Assembly: GCA_030248135.1 (NCBI GenBank)
Contig: JASANC010003132.1
Location: forward strand, 62,001-126,000
Length of the DNA: 64,000 nucleotides
Reading direction: 5' to 3'
Origin: Theristus sp. LFF4_11
Taxonomy: Eukaryota; Nematoda; Chromadorea; Monhysterida; Xyalidae
The notes beneath the pieces are model-generated. The model searched no databases. It was not told the DNA's origin and worked only from the letters and a program-made list of their open reading frames with translations. Position numbers and translations under genes: made by a program. Shown one piece after another: positions 13,201-24,100 of the stretch (positions within the stretch are counted from its first letter, which is position 1; every line of letters begins with the position of its first letter).

Positions 13201-14909
13201 TTTTTATAAATTTCAGTCAGTTCATTGGTGCGGTTCACTCAGATCTGGGGATTGCACACGGAAATAACGCCGTGTTTTTTCGCGAAAATACATTTATTCC
13301 GTCCATTTTACCATTTCCATTCCTCCCTTCCCCACTCAGATCAGACTTGATTGGTGAACGGAACTTGCATGTGGCGCTCAGTTGGATAGAGCATTGCAGC
13401 CAATCAACGCTTAGCTAAATAAAGTCGTTTATGAAAATCTAAAAGTTCAATATTCCCTTGATTTTCCAGGTGCGGCCACTTTTGGACGGTCTCCTACCGG
13501 CGCTGTACAACGAGACGCGCGTGAGACGCGAGCTCGTGCGAGAGGTGGAGATGGGCCCGTTCAAACACACCGTTGACGACGGACTCGACCTGCGAAAGGT
13601 GCACCGGCTTGACACATTTGATTTGTTGGAGAAAACGGGTGGTGTGCGGCTGGACGTGCAGATGTTAGCATGAACAACTCGCACGGCCAACACAGTATTG
13701 TTGTCACTTTACCATGCACTACAGTCACAAGCACCCACCCGCACATGCGCTCGTTTTGTTTTTTTTTGTTTTTTGTCACTGTGCAACACGTGTCTTTTGG
13801 AAATGTTTATTTTCAACATCAAAATGGTTATTTGTGTTTTTGGTTTGCCGAAGTAAACAGGGGAAACTGGGGATCCCGTATTGAAAAATTTGAATTGAAT
13901 TTGAAAAAACCGATCTGTTTGTTCAGGCCGCCTTCGAATGCATGTACACGCTGTTGGACACATGCATGGAGCGACTGGACATTTTCGAATTCCTGAATCA
14001 CGTTGAAGATGGACTCAAGGTTGGTCAAAAATTTTGATCTGCTCTGTCAATTCCTCAACAGAAATTTCTTTGCGAACTAGCATGTGCGAGTGAGTGCTCA
14101 CGAACAGGAACTTTAAAGTTGTCATTCTGTCCACAAAAAGCAAACGAAAACCATTTGTGAAAACGCCAGCGATTTCCATTTGATTCTGTCCATAAATCGT
14201 GCAGCCAATCAGCGCGCTGCACGTGTATATTTTTTGTGTTCACGTTTTTTTATGGCGAATCTCTTCCGAGTAGTCGTGTTTAGATGCACCAGAGAGTGAC
14301 TTTCCAGGATCAACACGACATCAAGCTACTGACGTACCTGATGCTGTGTCGTCTGTGCGTGCTGTGCCCCGGTCAAGTCGGCCAACGCCTGGACAGCCTC
14401 GTCGAGGCGCTCAAGGTCACCGTGAACAGCAAGGTCAAGGCGAACGCCGTGAAACAGGAGTACGAGAAGCAGGAGGAGCTGAAGCGCAGTGCCATGCGTG
14501 CCATACTCGCCTTGCATGTGCGTTCGGGTTTGCGAGTTGTTGTTTTTTTCATCGTCGCTGTAAATAAGCGCTCAGAGATTTGTTGTCGTCGCGTACCCGC
14601 AGTTCCAGGTACAGTGGGACACATACATTACCGAGTTGGGTGTTATTCAAAGGCGATCACTGCATGTACGGTCTCCACACAAACGCCAGCGCCGTCGCAC
14701 ACAGACTGCTGTGTAGTTTTTTTTTCTTTCGTCTGTTCCAGCGAATGCCAGACGGCGCCAAACATCAGCCGTTGATCGAGTTGCTGTCGCTGATCCGTGG
14801 CACGCCCGATCTGAACACCCTGTACATGTCGGTCGAAAAGGACCCGGCGAATCGCACGTTCGCGGCCGTGACGCTTGGTGCTGCCGGCGACATGATGGAC
14901 ACGCATTGA
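4269..14909 (+). CDS. cand-1: CAND1 (cullin-associated NEDD8-dissociated protein 1), C-terminal 729 residues, 16 exons, 5' end outside window
   Basis: CAND1 binds unneddylated cullin-RBX1 and exchanges substrate receptors on cullin-RING ubiquitin ligases; it is a HEAT-repeat solenoid in cytosol and nucleus. Exons: 4269-4476, 4891-5024, 5244-5370, 8525-8640, 8917-9012, 9777-9953, 10566-10684, 11267-11444, 11831-11902, 12104-12214, 12521-12605, 12972-13138, 13470-13598, 13927-14019, 14308-14517, 14742-14909. All have GT..AG borders and phases join into one 2190-nt frame ending in TGA. The product aligns from about residue 600 of human CAND1 (1230 aa) to its end. Shared blocks are EITRLTTVK-like at the first exon end, [73 protein letters not shown] and [10 protein letters not shown]. 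The exon at 8525 is the least conserved, but its ends ([11 protein letters not shown]) and phase fit. The 24-residue exon at 11831 is about four residues longer than the human segment. The upstream ~600 residues are not seen in 1-4268. Confidence 0.95.
5758..5962 (-). repeat. GATCGCGGCC minisatellite, unit 14-16 bp, about 14 copies
   Basis: Core GATCGCGGCC followed by 4-6 variable bases (TGGAC, TGAAC, TGGTAC, CGGGAT). Outer copies are diverged (GAAGCATCGCGGCC). Confidence 0.9.
6197..6900. mobile_element. TA-flanked element with ~120-bp inverted ends (CAGGGTGTTTCAGAAGTAGT)
   Basis: Left end CAGGGTGTTTCAGAAGTAGT; right end is its complement ACTACTTCTGAAACACCCTG, both beside TA. Inside is a weak open frame (6339-6569) rich in Gln/Asn that I cannot assign to a transposase. 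Likely a non-autonomous mariner-type element. Confidence 0.8.
7056..7560 (+). repeat. Dispersed repeat, inverted copy near 24360-24690
   Basis: Shared blocks include TTTTAGGCTTGAACAACTTT, GAGCGTCGCAAAG and GTTTGGAAAATG (complement in the mec-3 intron). An open frame (63 codons) spans 7056-7247 but is broken in the second copy. Confidence 0.5.
7709..7979 (+). mobile_element. MITE family A, copy 1
   Basis: ~270 bp, from TACGGAATGACCGAGTAAAC to ATTCGGCCATACTGTA. It contains GGTGCAAGGAGCGCGCGAAA and GACAACTCCTAGTC. Ends are short, imperfect and inverted, with TA borders. Confidence 0.8.
8262..8507 (+). repeat. Mirror-image GGCCGCGATC minisatellite, about 16 copies
   Basis: Complement of the array at 5758-5962, with the same order of variants (GTCCCA, ATCCCG, GTACCA, CTTTCA, GCTTC). 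It ends 17 bp before the CAND1 exon at 8525. Confidence 0.9.
9142..9400 (+). repeat. Dispersed repeat shared with 24705-25060
   Basis: GGGATGGAAAA..., then AAAACTGTTTTT, GGTTTTCCAGCTTCAG, ATTGCTCTGGATTT, CAATTGAGCAAGAAAAG and AATCAGAAGCGTTGCTTT in the same order. Lies in the CAND1 intron between 9012 and 9777. Confidence 0.65.
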
Positions 14910-14935
14910 GCAGAGTGCGCTCGCTTGTGATTGTA

Positions 14936-15140
14936 ATGGCCTTTATTTTGGTCCCGCTTCTCAATGCGCGCATTGATGCGTAAGCAAGCAGTCTCTTGCA
15001 CGACGCGGGAATTCAAAATTTGCAAAAGGATCCGAAAGCCCTGAATAAGGCCGGGTCACTTAGACTATTCTGAATTACCACATAAAGATTGAAACTAGTT
15101 TTCTGCACGTCCGCAGCCGCATTGAGTCGCAGGTCTTAAA
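14936..15140 (+). repeat. Repeat family C, copy 1
   Basis: ~200 bp, TATTTTGGTCCCGCTTCTCAATGCG ... GACGCGGGAATTCAAAATT ... GCATTGAGTCGCAG. Its two ends carry inverted AATGCG..(GAGTCGC) motifs. Confidence 0.65.
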
Positions 15141-15778
15141 GAAAAGAGTATAGCGAGTGATGTCCGTGCGAAGGCGAGTTCAGGCACACAAAATTTATCC
15201 GACACGTCACGTCACGTCTCATTCATGGAGCATACGTCACGTTTTCTGTAGAGCAGGTGCTCGTTCACACACTCATACATGTTGTGCCGTGACGTGACGT
15301 ACGTCGAGCTTGTGCATCAATTGGCCTCGAGGAAAACTGTGCATTCGGCTATTTTGTGGCACACGGCACGCCAACAAACAGCGCACGTACATGTGCACGT
15401 GCACACTTGTGTGTGTGAGTGTGACTGCGCTGTGCAACATCACTGTGTCTAAACGAGTGTACACGGTCTCCCGACTAGCATTGTTGTTTGTTTCTTGCTC
15501 ATTGGTTGATTTTTGTTGCTTGGTTTGTTTTTTTTTGGAGTCGAGACGACACTTGTTGGCGTTTTTTATGTGAGTTCTAGCAATTTTTTGTTATCCTGAT
15601 CTGTTATGCTTTGGTTTTTTCAATGTTTTTGCGAGACAAAAAAAAGGTTTTCTTTGCACTGTCACGAAATTTTCCTTGAGCGCACAAACAAATTGTCGGT
15701 TCGATTTTTTCCATTCATGATTTGTAGCTTTTTAGTAGTGGTTTCTTCTTGTACGTTTTTTAGTGATTTTTTTGTGAG

Positions 15779-15980
15779 TCTTTTATTTTGGTCCCACGAC
15801 GACTCAATGCGCGCACAAATAGGTGAACAGTTTTATGTATGACGCGGGAATGCGAAGTTGGCAAAGTGATCCGAGTCCCCTAAATCGGGCAATTCACTCA
15901 GGTGACTTTGAATTGCCGCAAAATTTAAAAAACTAGTTTTGCTTTCTACATCTGCAGACGCATTGAGTCGCAGAACCTAA
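15779..15980 (+). repeat. Repeat family C, copy 2
   Basis: Same order of blocks: TATTTTGGTCCCACGACGAC, GACGCGGGAATGCGAA, ACGCATTGAGTCGCAGAACC. Confidence 0.65.
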
Positions 15981-18126
15981 AAAAATTGATATTTTTAGTG
16001 GGCAATCAGAGAGATCGAACAAGAAAAATTGCATAGCTACTGAAACTGGTTTTATTGTTCAGATTAGCTAAAAGATGTTGTTTTTTCTATTTTCAAAAAA
16101 CTGCATCGAAGTGAGCTTTATATTGAGTTTTCAAAAAAAGCTCGGAAACGTTCGTTTTTTTTGTTCTTAGTTCATTGTTTCCACCTGACGTGGTGTACCT
16201 ATGTGGAGATTTTTTGTGCATTTTGTCGCACTTTTGTAGTCCAAATTCGTAATATTATACTGATTTAATTTATCAGAGTTGCTGAGATAAGATTACTGGT
16301 AAAAAATAACGAGTCCTGGTTTATTATTGTGTGAATTACCGGTGAAAAGTGGTGCGAATTATTACAAAAAGCTCTTGTTCGATGTTTTGAAGACAGACTT
16401 GCAACAAAATGCTGAACTTTGATTGGTTTCTTTTTGTGTTCTTTATGTTTTTTATTGAATTAAGGGTTTTTCGTTTTGGTTTATGCAGCTTATGAAATAG
16501 CACTGTTTTGTTTTTCAAAATTATTCATTTTTTGTTTACAAAGAATAAAGAAACTTGTGATTTTGCTTTTGTTGGTATTATTTTTTTGTTACTAAAACGA
16601 CACAAATCATTCTGGATGAAATAAAATTCATTCAAATTCAAAATTATATAAGATACGGTTCGGTTTGGTACAATTGTTTTAGGTTGTATCTTAATCCCCT
16701 TTTTTGATGCTTGTATGCGGCATTAGGATAAGGAAAATTCGAACTCGCCTAGCTGATTGGCCATGCAAGGTCGAATCAGCCAATAAGCCCGCTTGATGCC
16801 TGTTTGCAAATGTTATTCGAATAAGTGTCTCTGCAGGTTGCCAGCCAGGGAATGACGTCAAAAAAAGCAGAAATTAAGACCAGCGATGTCTCAGTTTCAA
16901 AAACTGACACTGACGTTTGGTAAAGGGCGGACCAGACAAAACGAAAAAACCTAATGCATTTTTGATTGATTTTGTGCGAAACTCTGCTTCCGCCAACAAC
17001 GTTGGCCTGTGCCTGAAAGTCTTCCTTTCACAAGACTGGCTTCCAACTGACACCATCGCTGATGATTAGCTAAGGTGATATAAGGATTTGCGAGTTGGAT
17101 ACAATTGTTCATTGCTCTGATATCAATCACACATGCATACGCGATTTGTGATCGTTCGTCATTTTTTTTACATATGACATTCAGTGCATGCATGCAAAGC
17201 CCCATGAATGTACAAGTATTATAATCTGACAGTAAATTCATGCGAATGGTTCTGTGTGAAATCAAAACTTTTTGAAATTGCCCCACTTCTAATCAGTATG
17301 TATCAGATAGCTGAAAAGTCGCAGCATATAAAATGCACCGCAACAACTTCTGTTTCAAAACAAACTAACAAATGACCTTCGCTGTTGAATGTGTTTCACG
17401 GCAACAAGCCCGCTGCCGCTGCCCCGCCCCTGATGCTAATACTGGTGGCGTCTCTACACCAAGCTAAAGCTCATGAAAGATGCATGCAACATTACGCACA
17501 TGGTTTGTCTCACAACAATACGCACATGAATATACGAAAGTCTATTGGTATAGATAGGCTGAACAGTGTATGGTAGCCATGCCATATTGCGGTAAACATA
17601 CCGTAACCCCGCACCCCACCCCGCAATGAAAATTCCGACTGAAATATGGTTACAAAAGGTCAAGCAATATCAAACCAGCCTCACACATGCAACATGTTGA
17701 ATGTTGTCAGCAATAATGTGATAATTTGTTAAAAATGTGTCAGAAATAAATATGTAAAAATTAAAAATGATTGTTATGTATTGATGTTCATGAGGGAGGG
17801 GCGAGCTTATCGGCTTGGTGTCATTCAATAAACACGCTTTTTTTGCTCATCCTCCTTATGGCACGACTTTGCGTTTACGTAATAATTTGACATGATAATT
17901 TCTAGCGTGCTCTCATTTATCATGTTGAATTTCCTTCTGTTCATCTGATGAGTGGGATGAAACAATGGACAGATGTTGAATATTAAACAACAGGTTACGA
18001 CTTTATTATGTTTGCTGGCACTAACGCAATCTCATTTGCTGTTTCTCGAGAAATTTTGACAGATTCACACCACATAAGACATATGTTTTAGGTTAATATA
18101 GGAAAGAGCAGAGAAAAATTACAGTA

Positions 18127-18149
18127 CTCTCTCTCTCTCTCTCTCTCTC
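18127..18149 (+). repeat. (CT)n microsatellite upstream of mec-3
   Basis: About eleven CT units, ending 48 bp before the mec-3 ATG. It probably lies in the 5' leader or core promoter. Confidence 0.8.
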
Positions 18150-18197
18150 GGTGTTTCATAACAAAAAAAAAATCGAAAGTGAAATAAAACTAACAAA

Positions 18198-21100
18198 ATG
18201 GACCAAATGTTGACCGTGTTGACATGCGCCGACACCGACGAACACGTGGTGCCTCCGTATTTGGACGCAACCACCACAGGACCGGCCACGCAATGTGCTG
18301 GTGAGCTCTTGGTTGCAGAAAGCGGTCTTTTCTTGAGCGACTGTAAGCCAGAATGCACATCAACCAAGGTTACGTTTGCTATAACATTGCAGTTGGCACA
18401 CTGCAAATAATTTGTATTATGTTGAGCATGCAGTATGCACTACTGGAAAGTACGTAGGTGCTGGTTTGAGTCTCAGGACCAAAATTAAAACACCATATTA
18501 TCGTTTCAGAAAGACCGGAGGCACAAAAGTTTCACGCCCTAAAGTAAAAACTCCGCAACCGGACCAAACCCGTAAAACGTCAGCACACGGCGAAGTATCC
18601 ACCGTAACCTAAATTTGAATGCCGTCAAACATATTTTCCTATGCCCCGTGTGCAAACGCATTGAGTCTCGGGACCAAAGTAAAAGACCACAGTTATTGAA
18701 GCAAATAGGTATTCTTTCCAGGTTGTCTCACGGAAATCACCGATCGATTTTTGGTCCGAATCGGTGCCGCATTCTGGCATGAACGATGCACGAATTGCTG
18801 CGTTTGTCACGGCGACTTCGGTGACCACTGTTTTGAGCGCGATGGAAAACTCTACTGCAAACTGCATTATTACAGGTTCATGGTTCAAAAAGGACTCAGG
18901 GTATACATATGTGACTTTAGGTGCAATATTGCTGCAATAGCTTGTTCTGCGAAAACGGATGAAATGTTTACAATAATACATCACTGTTTTTCTCCTCCAC
19001 TCTTTAAAACTGTTTGTGGCTTGGCCTGCGTCGTGTGAGCGTTTACTACAGAAAGCTGGCACAATTTCAAGCACGAGTACTGTATCATTTAAAATTAAAA
19101 ATCACACGACGTTATTGTGAAATTAGTGGCAAGCGCTTTTTGCGTACATTGTCAAATGACCTATGCTCACAGTTCGTTTTTGTCGCCTCCATTCCTACAC
19201 CAGGACAGTTTGCAGGCAGTTCAGCGTGTACCGCTGTGCCGGCTGCGGCGACGGCATCAGCCCGGCCGACCACGTGTACAGGGTGTGCGAGCGGTCGATC
19301 ATCTATCACGTTCAGTGTCACTGTTGCTGCGAGTGTGGCCGGCCACTGACGCCCGGTGATCGCGTTGTGCTCGACAGGCTGCAGCAGACCATCGCGTGCT
19401 ACTCGCATTTAGGTACAGTACGTTCTGGTAAACCGGTCACCGTTCTGGCAAAATAAAAAGCCCCCGAAAGAAGAATGAGCAGGGTCGGGTATGAAAACAG
19501 ACATACTTCACTACAAACGGCGCTTTTGAATCCGACCAAACCGCGATTACACAGTTCATTTTTCCGCAATTCAAAGTTTCGCAGCTCAGTATTCTTCGAA
19601 ACTAGTGCCAGATTTGAAGAAACATATTGTATTACCGTATCAATTTTTTTAGATTCTGCGACACCCATTGCGTGTTCAGACAATAAAAAGTAAACTTGTT
19701 TCAATTTTTATGTTGCATTTCAGAATTGCTTGAGTGACTCGGTCCTATTTAGTGGACTCGGAGCACTTTACCAATTTTGAAGTCCCGCGTCATGCATGAA
19801 ACTGTTTACCATGTGCGCATTGAGATTCGGGACCAAAATAAACGATGATATACGTACGTGTATGTATAAAGTTACGGGCTTGAAACGGTGCAGTTGTGTT
19901 GTTCTCACACGTGATAAAAAAGGTAACAAAACAAAGACACCAGCACCGATCACGCACTGGCGTGCATGGTATGATTGGGTTTGAGGTGTTTGCTTCTGCG
20001 ACTGTGTGTATGTGAAAGATTTTCGGGCGCAAAACAAACAAAAAAGACATGTACTTCCGCCACTTTTTCGTGTCATATCATTTGTAATTTGTACAGTTTT
20101 AAATTTGACAGTTTTCATCACTTTTTCCGCAGAGCACTCAATGCAATCACTGCAAATGTCGTCCGTGAATTGCGCCATCGACAAGCAAACGACGACTGAT
20201 ACTCAACGGGCATCAAATTTCGATAAAATCGAGAATAATTCTTCGTTGAAAACTGAAAGTAACATTACCACCAATAGCATAGCCAACTCGGACCAAGCAC
20301 AACAACAACACTACCGATCAGCAGGCAGCGAGCAGTCAGTGCACTCGACTCAACCGTACCCACCGCAGTCGTCCGCCGTCACGGTCGAGGTGTTTCCGAC
20401 GAGTTCGTCGGCCGGTTTCGACTCGTCCGGCGAGTACTCGCCCGGCTCCGCCTACAACATCGCCGGAATGATGTCGTCCGCTGCGAGCGGCCTACACTAC
20501 GACTGCCAATATGACGACGCAAAGTATCAGCATCTGAAGCGACGCGGCCCACGAACGACGATCAAACAGAATCAACTCGACGTCCTCAACCGCATCTTCG
20601 GCGCAACGCCGAAACCGTCGAAGCACGCGCGCGCTAAACTCGCGCTCGAGACCGGACTCAGTATGCGCGTCATACAGGTCAGAGTGCGCCAGTCGTCGGT
20701 GTTCTGTTGGTTGTTTTTTTTTCTTTCTACCGAGTGGTTTTGCTTTTGGCGGCCGATGATGCAGGTTTGCTTGCATGTGTCATTAGGAAAGTTTTTTCTG
20801 TAACCTCGAACGGCTGACGAATCTACGTACAGCCCATCTGGGTGATATACAGTGGCGGCCAAAAGTGTTGGAACGCTGCGCGCATGTTTGCGCGTGTGTT
20901 GCGCGTGTGTATCATCAGCCTTACAAATGCTATTATAAGAATCCCATGCTATTTTTTTGTTTTTGTGATTATACTGAGTGTATCTAGTAGGTTGCCCTAC
21001 AACTTTAAACTGGGTAAATATCTCGTGCCGTGGTAAACGTCGGTTAACGTTCCATTGTCTTTTTATTTTGTCTTCCAATCCGTCCGCCGTTCCGTTCCGT

Positions 21101-24100
21101 TCCGTTGCTATTGCTGGTTTCTTTTTAACTCACTGCAGAGGCAGTTGTTGGTGAAAGAGGATTCGGTTCGGACGAAGACGTTTTCATTGGCGTTCTTCAA
21201 CGACGACGTGGAGTGATTCAGAGTCAGAGTCTCAGGAAAAGCAGATTAACGCAATCTGATCCAAATGACATGAAAACCAGCAAGCAGCAGCCAGCAGCAA
21301 AGCAACGGATTTTTTTCTTTTTTGGTTTGTTTGCGTTTTTTCGTTCGTCGCATGGAATGGAAACAATGGACGCCCCTGCCCGACCCGGCCTGGTGCCTTC
21401 TTCTTCATCGTCATCTTCTTTTTACTGCTTTCCAGTCGAATGTAAATCAAAATAGTAGATGGATAACTGGAGGAAACTTAATATGATTGAATTTGAATTA
21501 AATGCTGGAATACAAAGCCAAACCACGATAATCACTGGATGGCGATGTTTTCACTTGGATTCATAATTGTTATTTTCAACTGTTGATCGATTGGATGGGT
21601 GGATCGAATGGACTGGCACTGGTACATTCAGTTGAAAGAACCAACATTCAACTTGATTTGAAATGATGGGTGTTTGATTGAGCAGTGATTGCATTTTCGG
21701 ATCCTGCCAATTTCACACTCATTTTTTCGATCTTGTATCGCATCGGAATTACGAAATGACACTTTACCAATTTATTAATACAAAAAATCAACATGGTGAG
21801 TTGCTTGAAGGAAGCCAACTGAGAATGTTTGACAAATCCGCTCCTGAAATCAGGTGAGCAAGTTGACAAGTTTTTATGCTTTCTGGACTTTCTGGTTTTT
21901 TGCAATGTCGTTCTTGGGGAGAGGTCCTCGTCCTCTTCTTGGGATTGCGAGAAGAAGCTGTGAGTGAGGATGGGCGCGGAGCAGGTTTTTGTTGTTGTTT
22001 GTTGTTTGTTGCCCCCTTTTTATCCTTGCCCAACGCCCTTGGGGAAAGGCAGTGTCGCAATTGTTTATTGTCCACCACATGGGCTGCGACGTTGGAAGCA
22101 GTTTTTCTGCTATAGAAGTGGGCGTTGGGCAAGCTGTGCTTGTATGCATGGGCGCGATGTCATTAAGTTGCTCGCCACCGGAACAGCAATCTTGTGAGTC
22201 AAGAAAGCCGACGTTTATGCTGCCGAACCATTAAGCCCCACGCAACCCGGGGCAGCCGAGTGGTCACGAGCGGATTCGAACCCGGGCCTTCCGATTGGAA
22301 GTCCCAAGTGCTATCCACTCAGCCACTCAGCCGGCTGGAGCAGGTTTTTCGGTTGAGGGATTGGACAGTGCGAGACAAGGGGAATGCGGGACGTCCCGTG
22401 GGAATAGAAAGTTGCGACGCGGGACAGGCTGTCTTTTTGCATGAAGTTGTTGGTACTCCTTCAAAATATGGGTCCGCTCAAAGTTCATCGCAGCGCGCTG
22501 ATTGATGGCTCAAATGAAAGCCCTCGTTCGTTCTGCTGAGTAATCCTGTGTATGGGTTTTTTGAAAGTCAAAAACTTGAAGAAGTTATTTGAATTTGAAA
22601 TTTTCGATTGAGTGCGTCTGTGGTGAGCGTGTACAGTGCACTGAATGTTGTATTTATGTGCTTGATAGATATTTTTGATGGATACCGTTCACATGATTGC
22701 ATGAAACAGTCATACGTCTGAAAGTAGGGCCCACGGGTTACGGTAGCGGTAGTTTTGGGTCTTGACACGAAGTTGCAGAAAACCACTTTCTTTCTTGTGA
22801 ATAACAGTTGAAACTCTTTAGAAACATGCAGCATTATAACAGAATGCCAAAAACCGGATTTCAAGGATTACGGTAATTCTGCAGTGGGTCTCGATGCGAT
22901 TTTTTAAAAACATCCTTTTATTGCCAAGAGAAGCTACTAGAATGATGGATACCGTTCACATGATTGGTGGGTTGACAGAAAACTTTGACATCGCAGTCGT
23001 GAAAATGAGAAAGCATGCCAATAAAAACCGGTAAAAAATGCAACAAGTGACTCGAGGGGTCGCGAACGAATGTCTTATCAAGCAATAATGTATTGTTGTG
23101 TAACATTAGCTGCGTTTGTATATGTAGTCCAAGTCGCGATGTCACACTGAGAGTAGTGGCGCACATGCCAATTTCGTAGCCGCCGTTTGCTGAACGTCGC
23201 TGATGGGACAGCCGAGTGTTTTCGGAGTTCCGTTGCATGTTTTAACCCGTGGGCCCTACTTTCAGACGTATGACTGTTTCATGCAATCATGTGAACGATA
23301 TCCATCATAAATATCTATCAAGCACATAAATACAATATTCAGTGCACTGTACACGCTTACCACAGATGCACTCAATCGAAAATTTCAAACTGAAATAGCT
23401 TCTTCAAATTTTTGAATTTTAAAAAACTAATACACAGGATTACTCAGCAGAACGAGAGCTTTCATTTGAGCCATCAATCAGCGCGCTGCGATGAAATTTG
23501 AGCGGACCCATATTTTGAAGGAGTACCAAGTTCTTAAAAATATGGAAAACCAAATTTGTGACAAACCAATCAGGGAGTTATAAAAACCAAATTTGATGTG
23601 CAACTGCCTCCCGAATGACTCACATGTAGGGTTGGCAAAATACTGTTTTTTTCAAATCGTGGTAAAAACCTGTATTTTAAAAAAAACGAAAGCCAAAAAG
23701 TTGTAAATACCCACATATTTTTCGCAGCCGACTTTAAACTTGAACCAGGATTATTTGTGAAAACAGCTTTCAGAATGCTTTGTTCAAAATATCCTGCACC
23801 AACAAAGAAAATAAATTATGTTTGGGCCTGAAAACCCAAAAGGTCAGCAATAAATCGAACAGCGTTTTCACCGGACAGTCTTTGGTCACAATAGACGAAC
23901 ACAATTTGCTACAATAACGCAATTAAACCGAATTTAGAGTCAGTTCAGATCAAAAAGAAAACAAATTAGTAATTGTGTAAGAAAGACAATTTAGAGCGAC
24001 ATTTGGAATTTTTTTAATTTTCAGCTCAGCTCGGCAGCTCCAGCCGATTCTTGCACCTCTCTTAACAGTTCTTTCAAAACATTAGTGTCAATTTCGTCAT

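Larger units (their letters stand above)
14910..18197. other. Spacer between CAND1 and mec-3 (3.3 kb)
   Basis: No further gene seen. It holds two copies of repeat family C, GACGTGACGT-rich sequence at 15205-15305, T-rich DNA, and the presumed mec-3 upstream region. TGCATGCAA occurs at ~17188 and ~17481, resembling POU/octamer half-sites; C. elegans mec-3 is activated by the POU factor UNC-86, but the link here is inference. Confidence 0.5.
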
